The notes under the pieces: model-generated
Seen by the model: the letters and a program-made list of their open reading frames with translations, nothing else
What the model was told of the DNA's origin: nothing
Databases searched by the model: none
Shown here: one piece after another, positions 17,331-27,009 of the stretch
How positions within the stretch are numbered: the stretch's first letter is position 1
Layout of the letters: every line of letters begins with the position of its first letter
Program-made: the position numbers and the translations under genes
Assembly: GCF_022568815.1 (NCBI RefSeq)
Contig: NZ_JAKZHX010000009.1
Coordinates: 1 to 64,000 of the forward strand
DNA from: Undibacterium paludis
Lineage (GTDB): Bacteria; Pseudomonadota; Gammaproteobacteria; Burkholderiales; Burkholderiaceae_D
Direction: 5' to 3'
Length of the DNA: 64,000 nucleotides

Positions 17331-18203
17331 TCAGGATACTGCTTCGGCAGGCTGGTTTTGCAACAAGGCAAGCAAACGCGCAATCTCTTCACGCATCTTG
17401 CGACGGTCGATAATCATGTCGATGGCGCCTTTTTGCAGCAGGAATTCAGAGCGCTGGAAGCCTTCAGGTAATTTTTCACGCACGGTATTTTCAATGACGC
17501 GCGGGCCGGCAAAACCGATCAAAGCCTTGGGTTCGGCAATCACCACGTCACCAAGGAAGGCGAAAGAAGCAGAAACACCACCCATAGTAGGATCAGTCAG
17601 CACGGAAATGAAAGGCAATTTCTTTTCGGACAACTTGGTCAGCATGGAGGTAGTCTTGGCCATTTGCATTAAAGACAGCAAACCTTCCTGCATACGTGCA
17701 CCACCCGTTGCCGTAAAGCAAATGAAAGGAACTTTTTGCTCCAGTGCAGCCTGAGCACCCCGTACAAAACGTTCGCCAACGACAGATCCCATCGAGCCGC
17801 CCATGAATTCAAATTCAAAGCAGGCTGCGACGACAGGCACTGCCATGATGGAACCACCCATGACGACCATGGCATCGGTCTCACCCGTGGTTTCCAGTGC
17901 ATCTTTCAGGCGATCAGGGTATTTTTTACTGTCCTTGAACTTCAGTGTATCGATAGGCAAGATTTCCTGGCCGATCTCATAACGGCCGCCTGCATCAAGC
18001 AAGGCATCCAGACGCTCACGTGCGCCTATGCGCAAATGGTGGCTGCATTTTGGGCAAACATGGATATTGGCTTCCAGATCAGAACGGTAGAGCACCGCTT
18101 CGCAAGATGGGCACTTGACCCACAAACCTTCGGGAATCGATTTACGATTTGCAGATTCCGAGCGTTGTATACGCGGTGGCAACAGTTTTTCTAACCAACT
18201 CAT
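17331..18203 (-). CDS. accD: Acetyl-CoA carboxylase, carboxyltransferase subunit beta
   Basis: Beta subunit of the carboxyltransferase that makes malonyl-CoA for fatty acid synthesis. The 290-residue protein has the N-terminal four-cysteine zinc ribbon (VKCPSCEAV ... HVCPKCSHH, about residues 29-57) and the crotonase-like core with [12 protein letters not shown] and [18 protein letters not shown] strong ribosome-binding site (AAGGAG) precedes the ATG at 18203. Between trpA and accD (18221-18247) is a six-base-pair GCCGGG hairpin without a U-tract. Confidence 0.97.
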   Translation of the reverse strand: MSWLEKLLPPRIQRSESANRKSIPEGLWVKCPSCEAVLYRSDLEANIHVCPKCSHHLRIGARERLDALLDAGGRYEIGQEILPIDTLKFKDSKKYPDRLKDALETTGETDAMVVMGGSIMAVPVVAACFEFEFMGGSMGSVVGERFVRGAQAALEQKVPFICFTATGGARMQEGLLSLMQMAKTTSMLTKLSEKKLPFISVLTDPTMGGVSASFAFLGDVVIAEPKALIGFAGPRVIENTVREKLPEGFQRSEFLLQKGAIDMIIDRRKMREEIARLLALLQNQPAEAVS

Positions 18204-18288
18204 GTTTTCTCCTTATGGCCGCCGGGCTATCTTTTTAACAACCCGGCATCAGGTTCATTCTGGCAAAAGAACCAGTCAGGCGCGTATT

Positions 18289-19086
18289 TTACTCGTCCAA
18301 AGCCTGTCTGACACCAGAAATAAAGCTTTTTACTGCAGCAACAGCATTTTCACGCGGGGTATTCTCCAACTCCTGGATGATACGCGAACCAATCACAACC
18401 GCGTCTGACACGGTGGAAATGGCTTTTGCCGTGGCGCCATCCCGTATACCAAAGCCCACGCCCACCGGGACTTGGACATGCTTTCTGATACGCGGGATCA
18501 TCGCGGCAACGGCATCCAGATCCAGCGCCCCAGAACCGGTTACCCCTTTCAGGGACACATAATACACATAACCACTGGCAATTTTACCAACTTGCTCAAT
18601 ACGCTCATCGGTTGAGGTCGGCGCCAGCAGGAAAATGGTATCCATACCCTGTTGCTGCATTTTACTTGCAAATTCTTCACATTCTTCCGGCGGGTAATCC
18701 ACTACCAGCACACCGTCCACGCCGGCTTCAGCAGCCTGAGCAATGAACGTATCCTGCCCCATGCGCTCTATGGGATTGGCATAACCCATGAGCACAACTG
18801 GTGTCTTTTGATTACTTTGCCGGAATTCGCGGACGAATTGTAATACATCCCGCAAACCAACTCCAAATTGCAGGGCCCTTTCAGAAGCACGCTGTATGAC
18901 AGGGCCATCTGCCATTGGGTCAGAAAACGGTACGCCCAGTTCAATAATGTCTGCGCCACCCTCGACCAGGGCATGCATTAATGGCACGGTCAATTCAGGC
19001 GCCGGGTCGCCAGCTGTAATAAAAGGAATCAAGCCCTTTTTATTACTGGCAGCCAGAGCTGCCATGGTATTTTGAATTTTTGACAT
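18289..19086 (-). CDS. trpA: Tryptophan synthase alpha chain
   Basis: Cleaves indole-3-glycerol phosphate to indole, which is channelled to TrpB. The 265-residue TIM barrel shows the catalytic glutamate in [19 protein letters not shown] and the catalytic aspartate of the same stretch, plus [14 protein letters not shown] and [10 protein letters not shown] for phosphate binding. AGGA precedes the ATG. It is 119 bp downstream of trpB. Confidence 0.97.
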   Translation of the reverse strand: MSKIQNTMAALAASNKKGLIPFITAGDPAPELTVPLMHALVEGGADIIELGVPFSDPMADGPVIQRASERALQFGVGLRDVLQFVREFRQSNQKTPVVLMGYANPIERMGQDTFIAQAAEAGVDGVLVVDYPPEECEEFASKMQQQGMDTIFLLAPTSTDERIEQVGKIASGYVYYVSLKGVTGSGALDLDAVAAMIPRIRKHVQVPVGVGFGIRDGATAKAISTVSDAVVIGSRIIQELENTPRENAVAAVKSFISGVRQALDE

Positions 19087-19205
19087 CTTGTCAGTCCTTA
19101 TTTGATGCGCATCGCTAAAGTGACGGCACCAATTTCAATTTTTGATAGGGAAGACATGCAGGCCACATCTTCATGTATGCGCCCGCATGTGTGTTCAATG
19201 GTCAA

Positions 19206-20474
19206 TCAGAATTTCAAGCCCGCCCGTTCGGCAACGGTATGCATATCCTTATCACCACGACCGGACAAGTTTGCCAGCACAATCTTGTCTTTGGGTAAAG
19301 TTGCGGCCAGTTTGGTCGCGTAGGCCAGGGCATGACTCGATTCCAGCGCAGGGATGATGCCTTCTATGCGGCAGCAGTCGTGAAAAGCCTTGAGCGCCTC
19401 ATCATCAGTGATGGTCACATATTGTGCACGGCCACTTTCTTTCAACCATGCATGCTCAGGCCCCACACCTGGGTAATCAAGCCCAGCCGACACAGAGTGA
19501 GTTTCTATGACCTGGCCATTCTCATCCTGCAGCAAATAGGTACGGTTGCCATGCAGTACGCCGGGCGAACCCGCTGTCAGCGAGGCAGAATGCTTGCCGC
19601 TTTCCAAGCCCTCGCCTGCTGCTTCCACACCGACGAGCCTGACCTGCTGATGATCGATGTAAGGATAAAAAATTCCCATGGCATTCGAGCCGCCACCGAC
19701 ACAAGCCACCACATGATCTGGCTGACGCCCGGTCTGTTCAGGCATCTGCCATAAGCACTCCTCACCAATGACAGACTGGAAGTCCCTGACCATCATGGGG
19801 TAAGGATGCGGGCCAGCCACCGTGCCTATGATGTAAAAAGTATTATCGACATTTGCCACCCAGTCACGCATGGCTTCATTCAATGCATCCTTCAGGGTTT
19901 TGGAACCAGATTCGACAGGTACTACGGTTGCCCCCAGCAACTTCATGCGATACACATTTTGCGCCTGGCGCTTGACGTCTTCCGAGCCCATATACACCAC
20001 ACACTCAAGGCCAAAGCGGGCGCAGATGGTGGCAGTAGCCACACCATGCTGGCCAGCCCCGGTCTCGGCAATCACGCGCGGCTTGCCCATGCGCTTGGCC
20101 AGCAAAGCCTGGCCGATGACATTATTGATCTTGTGCGCACCTGTGTGATTCAGGTCTTCACGCTTGAAATAAATTTGCGCCCCACCCATCAGATCAGACC
20201 AGCGCTTGGCGTGATACACAGGCGATGGGCGACCGACGAAATACTTCAATTCATTGCGAAACTCGTCCAGAAATTCAGCATCGTGCTGGAATTTGGCGTA
20301 GGCATCCTTGAGTTCTGTCAGCGCATGAGTCAGGGTTTCGGACACAAAAGTGCCGCCAAACTGACCAAAATGACCCCGTGAATCAGGTAAATGATATTGG
20401 GCTGACTGATAGATTGCCTGACCGGCGACAGACTGGCGCTCGAACTGAGCATCCAAAGACTGGAGTTCTTTCAT
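19206..20474 (-). CDS. trpB: Tryptophan synthase beta chain
   Basis: PLP-dependent condensation of indole with serine. The 422-residue protein contains the PLP lysine in [10 protein letters not shown], the phosphate-binding loop VGGGSNAMG and [11 protein letters not shown]. The ATG at 20474 is chosen because AAGGA lies eight bases upstream and [12 protein letters not shown] fits the betaproteobacterial N-terminus; a start at 20525 would add 17 unrelated residues. It follows trpF by about 60 bp. Confidence 0.97.
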   Translation of the reverse strand: MKELQSLDAQFERQSVAGQAIYQSAQYHLPDSRGHFGQFGGTFVSETLTHALTELKDAYAKFQHDAEFLDEFRNELKYFVGRPSPVYHAKRWSDLMGGAQIYFKREDLNHTGAHKINNVIGQALLAKRMGKPRVIAETGAGQHGVATATICARFGLECVVYMGSEDVKRQAQNVYRMKLLGATVVPVESGSKTLKDALNEAMRDWVANVDNTFYIIGTVAGPHPYPMMVRDFQSVIGEECLWQMPEQTGRQPDHVVACVGGGSNAMGIFYPYIDHQQVRLVGVEAAGEGLESGKHSASLTAGSPGVLHGNRTYLLQDENGQVIETHSVSAGLDYPGVGPEHAWLKESGRAQYVTITDDEALKAFHDCCRIEGIIPALESSHALAYATKLAATLPKDKIVLANLSGRGDKDMHTVAERAGLKF

Positions 20475-20534
20475 TTTCTTTCCTTCAAACTGGCTTGAAA
20501 GCGATGTACCTGGACAACAATCCATGCAACATCA

Positions 20535-21200
20535 CTATTCCTGATTGTCTGCCAGACGCACCGCTTCAATAAATGCGCGCACGCTGGACTCATCCTTGAT
20601 ACCCTTTGCCGCCTCGACACCACTACTGATGTCGACAGCAAACGGGCGAACCTGACTAACTGCGCCAGTCGCGTTCTGTACGCTCAAGCCACCACTTAAA
20701 ACGACCCGAGGCGCGAGCTCTTTTGGGATGAGAGACCAATCAAAAACCTTTCCACTACCGCCATACCCGTCAACATGGGTATCTAGCAATAAACCACTGA
20801 ATAAAGGACTAGCCTTGCGATAAGACTGCTCACATTCTAGCAAATCCTCAGGCCTTGTGTCAGTTTTGACGCGATAAGCACGAATAAAAGGCCGATTGAC
20901 ACTGGCCGCCAGACTGGCGCACTGTTCAGGCGTTTCATCACCGTGGAACTGCAACAGTTGGACGGGAGCTTGGCTGATCACCTCTTGCAAACCTGCCTCA
21001 TCGATATTCACAAACAGCCCGACCGACATCACAAAGGGCGGGAGTTCATGCAACAAAACCCCGGCAGTCTCAGGTCTGACATAGCGAAGACTGGGCGGAT
21101 AAAATACAAAGCCCAGGGCATCAGCCCCAGCCGCGACAACAAAGCGCACATCTTCTGCTCGGGTTAAGCCGCAAATTTTGATTCTGGTTCTGTGTTGCAT
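20535..21200 (-). CDS. trpF: Phosphoribosylanthranilate isomerase
   Basis: Converts phosphoribosylanthranilate to the carboxyphenylamino-deoxyribulose phosphate in tryptophan synthesis. The 221-residue barrel carries KICGLTRAEDV (catalytic cysteine), LQFHGDETPEQC, LLDTHVDGYGGSGKVFDW (catalytic aspartate) and VDISSGVE. The ATG at 21200 has AGGTGA six bases upstream. It heads the trpFBA run; trpEGDC are elsewhere. Confidence 0.96.
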   Translation of the reverse strand: MQHRTRIKICGLTRAEDVRFVVAAGADALGFVFYPPSLRYVRPETAGVLLHELPPFVMSVGLFVNIDEAGLQEVISQAPVQLLQFHGDETPEQCASLAASVNRPFIRAYRVKTDTRPEDLLECEQSYRKASPLFSGLLLDTHVDGYGGSGKVFDWSLIPKELAPRVVLSGGLSVQNATGAVSQVRPFAVDISSGVEAAKGIKDESSVRAFIEAVRLADNQE

Positions 21201-21320
21201 GAAAGTCACCTGATTGAGTTTGCTTTATTTTACCCGCTTAAACCACTTCCGCTTCATGCCACAGGCAATTTCAAACATCTCTTATGCGATAATCAATTGT
21301 ACATTTCTGCCACAGACACC

Positions 21321-22112
21321 ATGAATTCACCAGCAACAAAACCGCTCATTACCCGACTATTCGGCCTGGATATCTGCAATATGCGTTTTGCAGAGGCAAA
21401 CCAGCATTTACTGGAAGTCGCCAGCAGCCGTGATCATGTCAGCCGTGTAGTGGTGACGCCGAATGTCGACCATATGACCAAGCTGGAGTATGAGCCCGAG
21501 TTCAAGACACTGTATGCGACTTCAGATTATATTTTTGCCGATGGCATGCCGATCATCTGGGCCAGCAAAATGTGCCCCCTGCCCTTGCCAGAACGTGTGA
21601 CTGGTGCAGACTTGTTTGTGTCGCTATGCCGTGGCTGCATAGAAAAGGATTTGTCGATTTTTGTTTTGGGCGGCATGCCCGGGCAAGAGAGCCTGTTGCT
21701 GGAGTCCTTTGCCAAAACTTATCCCGGACTCAAGGTCGATATTTTTTGCCCATCCATGCAGTTCACTGCCGATGGCGCAGAAAGTGATCTGGCAATACAG
21801 CGCATACAGGCTGCCAAACCAAACATTCTTTTCATTTGCCTGGGCATGCCCAAGCAGGAGAGACTGGCATTTCGCTACCGCGCGCAATTTACCAACGATA
21901 ATGTGCCACTGATCTTGTGCGTGGGCGCAGCGATGGAGTTTGCATTGGGCCAGAAAAAACGTGCACCGCTATGGATGCAAAAAATAGGCATGGAATGGTT
22001 CTGGCGTCTGGCCAGCGAGCCACGCCGTTTATGGCAGCGCTATACCACGCAGGCCTGGCGTTTCGTAGGATTGCTGATACGCGAGCGCAAAGTACAAAAA
22101 AATCGGCGCTGA
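21321..22112 (+). CDS. WecG/TagA/CpsF family glycosyltransferase (GT26)
   Basis: A 263-residue membrane-associated glycosyltransferase that uses a nucleotide sugar to extend a polyprenyl-linked acceptor. Family hallmarks: TPNVDHMTKL, FADGMPIIWAS, PERVTGADLF, VLGGMPGQE, FICLGMPKQE and WMQKIGMEWFWRL near the C-terminus. The ATG at 21321 is used because upstream in-frame codons overlap the divergent trpF gene. It is separated from the main polysaccharide locus by about 2.4 kb, so it may serve that pathway or another envelope glycan. Confidence 0.9.
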   Translation: MNSPATKPLITRLFGLDICNMRFAEANQHLLEVASSRDHVSRVVVTPNVDHMTKLEYEPEFKTLYATSDYIFADGMPIIWASKMCPLPLPERVTGADLFVSLCRGCIEKDLSIFVLGGMPGQESLLLESFAKTYPGLKVDIFCPSMQFTADGAESDLAIQRIQAAKPNILFICLGMPKQERLAFRYRAQFTNDNVPLILCVGAAMEFALGQKKRAPLWMQKIGMEWFWRLASEPRRLWQRYTTQAWRFVGLLIRERKVQKNRR

Positions 22113-22216
22113 GTGACCCCATACAGAAATACCTGCGCCCGCAGATAAGCACATTTGACGCATGAGAAAACTTAACACTAACTTCAGCGATTCAAACCGG
22201 ATCAATTGTCTTTGAA

Positions 22217-22795
22217 ATGCATTTCTCCAGCATATTTACACGTCTTGGCGGCATTATCCCTATCACTAACCAAGGGCATCGCCCCATGCTTCCAGAGAAC
22301 GTCATCGCTTTTGAGCGGCAACTCGATTGCAGGCTAGATGACGTGTATAGAGAATTTCTGCTCAGCTACGGCGCATCGACATTCGCAGGCAAGTCTGTGG
22401 ATCATCCCCATGTTGGATTCCGTTCCATACAAACCTTGCCCGCGCATATCACCAGCACAAAACTGGCCTTGTTCAACGCATTTTATGGAGATGATCAACT
22501 GCCAGCTTATAGCTTACTGGTACGGCATGCATTTTATCTGGGTCGCCTGCCGCAGAGCATGATACCCATCGCCGATGATGGCGGTGCCGGGCAAATTTGC
22601 CTGGGCATCTCTGGAGAAGATAAAGGAAAAATTTTCTACTGGGACCAACGCCATGAAGCACAATGCGAAGAAGACTATATGGAAGATTTCGGCGAACCAA
22701 GACCGCCAGAAGCCTTGAGGCAAAACCTCTACCTGGTTGCTCTGACGTTTATCGATTTTCTCAAACAACTGGAATTGATGCCAGAAACCATCTGA
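22217..22795 (+). CDS. SMI1/KNR4 (SUKH) family protein
   Basis: A 192-residue soluble protein with the SUKH-fold signature: LPENVIAFERQLDCRLDDVYREFLLSYG near the N-terminus, then SLLVRHAFYLGRLPQSMIPIADDGGAGQICLGI and GKIFYWDQRHE. SUKH proteins often act as immunity proteins for contact-dependent toxins, but no toxin, PAAR or Rhs gene is near, so a stand-alone binding role is as likely. An internal ATG at 22286 is a possible alternative start. A strong terminator follows. Confidence 0.85.
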   Translation: MHFSSIFTRLGGIIPITNQGHRPMLPENVIAFERQLDCRLDDVYREFLLSYGASTFAGKSVDHPHVGFRSIQTLPAHITSTKLALFNAFYGDDQLPAYSLLVRHAFYLGRLPQSMIPIADDGGAGQICLGISGEDKGKIFYWDQRHEAQCEEDYMEDFGEPRPPEALRQNLYLVALTFIDFLKQLELMPETI

Positions 22796-22855
22796 CCCAG
22801 ATCACACCTGATGCACAGACATCAGAAAGACCTTCATCAAACCATCATCAAACCC

Positions 22856-22886
22856 CAAAAAAAAGCCGCTGATCAGCGGCTTTTTA
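22856..22886. terminator. Bidirectional terminator between SUKH gene and aceA
   Basis: The perfect 16-base palindrome GCCGCTGATCAGCGGC (22865-22880) is flanked by A8 and T5, providing U-tracts for both convergent transcripts. Confidence 0.92.
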
Positions 22887-22904
22887 CCTCAAGTAGAAAC
22901 AAGC

Positions 22905-24203
22905 TTACGCTACTTTTTTTGCATCGAAGAATTGCTCATCTTCAGTAGAACCATGCAAAGCTGTCGTAGAAGACTGGCCTTGCTGAATAGTTTGTGTCAC
23001 TGCATCAAAGTAACCAGTACCAACTTCACGCTGATGTTTAACGGCGGTAAAGCCTTTTTCTGCTGCTGCGAATTCAGCTTCCTGCAATTCAACGAAGGCA
23101 GACATCTGGCGGCGAGCGTAGCCATGTGCCAGGTTGAACATGCCGTAGTTCAATGCATGGAAACCTGCCAGTGTGATGAACTGGAATTTGTAACCCATTG
23201 CACCCAGTTCTTTCTGGAACTTGGCAATCGTTGCATCGTCCAGGTTTTTCTTCCAGTTGAAGGATGGTGAGCAGTTATAGGACAGCAATTTGCCTGGGAA
23301 CTTGGCATGGATAGCGTCAGCAAATGCCTTGGCGAATTCCAGGTCAGGCTTGCCAGTTTCGCACCAGATCAAATCTGCATATTCTGCATAAGCCAGACCA
23401 CGGGAAATTGCTTGTTCCAGACCTGGTTTGGTTTTGTAGAAACCTTCAACAGTACGCTCGCCTGTGCAGAAAGGCTGGTCGTTGGGGTCAACATCAGAAG
23501 TCAGCAAATCAGCAGCCTCAGCATCAGTGCGGGCCAAAATCACGGTGGAGGTGCCCATGATGTCTGCGGCCAGACGTGCTGCATTCAGTTTTTCAACAGC
23601 TTCACGTGTTGGCACCAATACTTTGCCGCCCATGTGACCGCATTTTTTGACGGAGGCCAGTTGATCTTCAAAGTGAACACCGGATGCACCCGCTTCGATC
23701 ATGGCTTTCATGAGTTCAAAGGCATTCAATACACCACCGAAACCGGCTTCAGCATCAGCCACGATAGGGGCGAAGAAGTCGATGTCGTCTTTGCCTTCAG
23801 ACCATTGGATCTGATCAGCGCGTGTCAATGTGTTGTTGATGCGCTTGACAACCAGTGGAACAGAATTGGCTGGGTACAGGGACTGGTCAGGATACATTTC
23901 ACCGGCAACGTTGGCGTCGCCAGCAACTTGCCAGCCAGACAGGTAGATGGCTTTCAAGCCAGCTTTGACCTGTTGCATGGCCTGGTTACCAGTCAAGGCA
24001 CCGAGTGCATTGATGAAAGGCTCGTTATTGACCAAGTCCCACAGTTTGATCGCACCTTTCTTGGCGATGGTGTGCTCGACCTGCAGGGAACCACGCAAAC
24101 GAATCACGTCTTCTGCCGTGTAATTACGCTTGATACCTTTCCAGCGTGGATTGGTATCCCAGTCTTTTTGCAATTCTGCTACTTGTTGTGCGCGTGTTGT
24201 CAT
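22905..24203 (-). CDS. aceA: Isocitrate lyase
   Basis: Splits isocitrate to glyoxylate and succinate in the glyoxylate shunt. The 432-residue protein starts [12 protein letters not shown] and carries the catalytic motif KKCGHMGGK, plus [11 protein letters not shown] and the downstream [15 protein letters not shown]. The ATG at 24203 is preceded by AGGAGA at ideal spacing; the in-frame extension upstream contains the promoter. Malate synthase is not nearby. A promoter and a palindromic operator candidate are visible upstream. Confidence 0.97.
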   Translation of the reverse strand: MTTRAQQVAELQKDWDTNPRWKGIKRNYTAEDVIRLRGSLQVEHTIAKKGAIKLWDLVNNEPFINALGALTGNQAMQQVKAGLKAIYLSGWQVAGDANVAGEMYPDQSLYPANSVPLVVKRINNTLTRADQIQWSEGKDDIDFFAPIVADAEAGFGGVLNAFELMKAMIEAGASGVHFEDQLASVKKCGHMGGKVLVPTREAVEKLNAARLAADIMGTSTVILARTDAEAADLLTSDVDPNDQPFCTGERTVEGFYKTKPGLEQAISRGLAYAEYADLIWCETGKPDLEFAKAFADAIHAKFPGKLLSYNCSPSFNWKKNLDDATIAKFQKELGAMGYKFQFITLAGFHALNYGMFNLAHGYARRQMSAFVELQEAEFAAAEKGFTAVKHQREVGTGYFDAVTQTIQQGQSSTTALHGSTEDEQFFDAKKVA

Positions 24204-24253
24204 GCTTCTCTCCTGTGGGCAAATCAATTGAAAAAGTGAATCCGTTGAGAGAA

Positions 24254-24282
24254 ATAATAGGGTATTTTTTGCGTAGCAACAA
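24254..24282 (-). promoter_or_regulatory. Predicted sigma-70 promoter of aceA
   Basis: On the minus strand TTGTTG (24282-24277) and TATTAT (24259-24254) are separated by 17 bp. Transcription would begin near 24247, about 45 bp before the aceA ATG. Confidence 0.6.
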
Positions 24283-24283
24283 G

Positions 24284-24297
24284 GTCTTATATAAGAC
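24284..24297. promoter_or_regulatory. 14-bp perfect palindrome just upstream of the aceA -35
   Basis: GTCTTATATAAGAC is a perfect dyad ending one base from the predicted -35 box. The form resembles operators of GntR-type regulators of central carbon metabolism in betaproteobacteria. Identity of the regulator is unknown, and the position upstream of -35 would suit either activation or promoter occlusion. Confidence 0.55.
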
Positions 24298-24526
24298 ATA
24301 TGACAAATATTTTATCGTTTAAAATCATGTAGTTAAATATGATTTTTTGCGATACGAAATAATATTTCTCAGAATGAGAAAAATAATTTGTGCATTAACA
24401 CAGGATTATTTCACAATGCGGAATGCTGTCTTCACATCATAAAATTTGGCAATTCATTTTTTTGCGCAAAGAAAATTAAGTTTCAAGAACCAGTAAAGTC
24501 TTGCAAACTTTCAATCAAAATTTTCT

Positions 24527-26941
24527 TTACTCAATCACCAGCTCATACCAGGGCGACGGATAATCAAAATCGAGCTCAAAACCCGCGTTTTTTTGCCTGG
24601 TGGCAGTCGTCGGCAAGGCTTTCATGCGTGCCCCGTTGCCATCCAGGGGATACACCGTCATTTTTTTACCGGGCGCCGCGTGGAACAACTTGACCGGAAT
24701 ACGCTCGAGCCAGACGGGCGCACTGCCATTGAGAGCACCTGAGGGTTTGCTCGATGTATTAACATCCGGCTCCAGCGTCCACCAAGCCGTCTGCCCCTCA
24801 TAATTGATCAATTGCTTGGGTCGTTGCGGTATGACATTTGGCTGTGTCGCTGCTGTTGCGCCAGACAAAACCAGCAACAGGCGACGTGCTTGCTTCAGAG
24901 GCAGGGCATCACGGCTGGTCAGCAGGATGACGCCATACTGGCGGCCTTTTTCAGAAAACATGGGCAGTAATTTGTCGGTATCAAGATTGACCGACAGCCC
25001 ACTACGCGTACCGGCAAATATCCTGCTATAACTTGAGTCGGCAAGCAACCAGGGGCCAGCCTGGCTGTAGCGCAGTTGTCCGCCGGGCGCTGTCCACAAA
25101 TCGTCATCCTCAGACCAGTTTTTTTCGTAGCGCGCAACGTGTGCAATTACTCCACCTGTTTGCGCCTGCATCGTATGCTGCACTCCCAGACGCGAGAAAA
25201 ATGCATGCTGGTAATCCAGTCCGTACTGCGACTGCAAATAACCGGCAAAGCCGGTGCCATTGACACCATCACGCAAGCCGCCGAGCATGCGCCTGATTTC
25301 TGGCGACAGACTGACGCCAATCTGCTCAGGCAAAGGGCGTATCTGGAATTGCCTGAATACCGTCGCAGCAATACCCGCCGTTACAACCTGGCCGGAATGT
25401 CCACTCAAACCAAAGCTGTCAGGTGCCGACTGCCAGTTGTCACCATCGATGTAATGAAAGAGGAACAAGCCATCCCAATCCTGGGCAGCGGCAAATGCAC
25501 TCATGACGGGGAGAATTTCTGCCGACTGGCGATTAGGATAAGCCTGATTGAATTCACTCACGACAAAGGGCTTGCGCAAGTCACGCATGTAGGCTCGCTG
25601 CAACAAGGCCGGCCAGCCGTCACGCAGTACCGACCCGTCACGAATGCGCCAGTCATTTCTGTCCCACGCCTGATGAGGGAAGTCATAATGATCAACATAG
25701 AAATGTTCATCCACATAATCCATGTACTGCTGGGCATCCGCCGTGGCGACACCGCCAAAATAAGCTTGCGTCCCCGCCAAAGGGACCAGGTCACCCAGCT
25801 CCTGCCTTATGGTTTTGCGCATGACAGTCAAATACTGCGCATCCATGTCTGACAGATAGTGCACATAATCGAGTACGCGACGCCCATTTCCCGCCTGATG
25901 CAGTCGATATTGCTGCTGCAAAGCGGCTGGAATGGTCAGCCCAAGTTTCACCATCGCTTTGCTGGCAAAGCGTTGCAAGCGGGCATACCAGCCTTCACCA
26001 TATTCCAGTATCTGCGCTTCTGCAGCTTTAACATTGACTATGCCTTTTCTGGCCATCGAACAACTATCCCAGACTGCGCATGCCTGATCGGCGCTACCGT
26101 ACTGACGCAGAACCCACTTCTGCCAGTTTTGCTGGAGCAAACGCTCATACTCCCCTGTCAGGCCATCGAGTTGCGCGCGCTGCCAAGCCCCCAGCAAAGA
26201 CGATTCATTGTTAATTTCTATCATGGCCAGAGCCGGATCATCCTTCAATTCGAGACGACGGAGCAATTGCTGCACATATTCGGCCTGCAGGCTGATCATG
26301 CGTGGCTCGAACAGGTGCAAAGGATGGCTGGCAAAAGGCATCTGCTCACCTGGCGTCAAGGGTGTAACCTGATCAACCGCTGGCCGGAACTGATAGCCGA
26401 CATGCAGGTTCAGGTTGACATACAAACCCTCGGCCTTCAGCGCATTAATCAAGGTACGCAGGCGCCGCAATGCCGCTTCATTAAAACTGGGAAAGGCAGC
26501 TGTCGTCAAAATGCCACGCGGTTGCTCCTGACTGTCACTAAGCACCGTATCAAGGTGGTGCAAACGCACAGCATTAAAACCAAGCTTGCGCAGGCGCTGC
26601 GCCAAACGCTGGGCATCTTTCTCTTCAGGAAAATTGGCAGCATTTGCCAGGCTGATACCAAACAGCCTTACCCGACTGTCATCCCGGGTACCCTGCCTGT
26701 TGTCTGCCCCAAGGCGAAAAAAATGACTGCCCTTGACGTACAGGCGATCCCCGGCATCAAGCGAATGATTCATGCCACCGAAATCAGTCACACCGACAAG
26801 CTTGTCTTCATTGACCTCAAAGCGATACCAGGAAATCTCCCCTGCTGCTACCGGGACGGCAACAATAGCCAAGCAGACCCATATTGGCGCCAGCAAGGCA
26901 AAACGGCGAATGGAAATGACAGGAAAATGAAAATACTTCAT
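24527..26941 (-). CDS. Secreted glycoside hydrolase (GH-A clan-like) of the polysaccharide locus
   Basis: An exported protein of about 804 residues with an N-terminal signal (MKYFHFPVISIRRF then a hydrophobic core ending VPVAAGE). The first half looks like a (beta/alpha)8 glycosidase: LGFNAVRLHHLD, the probable acid/base glutamate in MIEINNESSL, and the probable nucleophile glutamate in FVVSEFNQAY. The C-terminal part is beta-rich and unassigned. Divergent from wzy by 68 bp. A role in trimming or releasing the polysaccharide is inferred from location. Start is uncertain between 26941 and 26962, with no strong Shine-Dalgarno sequence. Confidence 0.75.
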   Translation of the reverse strand: MKYFHFPVISIRRFALLAPIWVCLAIVAVPVAAGEISWYRFEVNEDKLVGVTDFGGMNHSLDAGDRLYVKGSHFFRLGADNRQGTRDDSRVRLFGISLANAANFPEEKDAQRLAQRLRKLGFNAVRLHHLDTVLSDSQEQPRGILTTAAFPSFNEAALRRLRTLINALKAEGLYVNLNLHVGYQFRPAVDQVTPLTPGEQMPFASHPLHLFEPRMISLQAEYVQQLLRRLELKDDPALAMIEINNESSLLGAWQRAQLDGLTGEYERLLQQNWQKWVLRQYGSADQACAVWDSCSMARKGIVNVKAAEAQILEYGEGWYARLQRFASKAMVKLGLTIPAALQQQYRLHQAGNGRRVLDYVHYLSDMDAQYLTVMRKTIRQELGDLVPLAGTQAYFGGVATADAQQYMDYVDEHFYVDHYDFPHQAWDRNDWRIRDGSVLRDGWPALLQRAYMRDLRKPFVVSEFNQAYPNRQSAEILPVMSAFAAAQDWDGLFLFHYIDGDNWQSAPDSFGLSGHSGQVVTAGIAATVFRQFQIRPLPEQIGVSLSPEIRRMLGGLRDGVNGTGFAGYLQSQYGLDYQHAFFSRLGVQHTMQAQTGGVIAHVARYEKNWSEDDDLWTAPGGQLRYSQAGPWLLADSSYSRIFAGTRSGLSVNLDTDKLLPMFSEKGRQYGVILLTSRDALPLKQARRLLLVLSGATAATQPNVIPQRPKQLINYEGQTAWWTLEPDVNTSSKPSGALNGSAPVWLERIPVKLFHAAPGKKMTVYPLDGNGARMKALPTTATRQKNAGFELDFDYPSPWYELVIE

Positions 26942-27009
26942 GGTTTGGGTCGCAACTGACATGGTAGCCATTAGAATATCGCACAAACACATGACATCAG
27001 TATTGAGAA

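Larger units (their letters stand above)
24204..24526. other. AT-rich intergenic region upstream of aceA
   Basis: About 320 bp without a gene. It holds the aceA promoter and the 14-base palindrome described separately. It also holds a hairpin (AAAATCAT at 24321-24328 with ATGATTTT at 24339-24346) and a seven-base inverted repeat TTTCTCA-GAA-TGAGAAA (24365-24381). The AT content is visibly higher than in the flanking genes. No convincing short gene is seen. Confidence 0.6.

Noticed and set aside
23307..24239. A 310-codon plus-strand open frame opposite aceA
   Set aside because: Antisense to isocitrate lyase with no motif; the region upstream of it is coding on the other strand.
25859..26959. 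A 366-codon plus-strand open frame opposite the glycosidase gene
   Set aside because: The minus-strand frame has a signal peptide and glycosidase motifs; the plus-strand translation is low-information and Cys/His/Gln rich.
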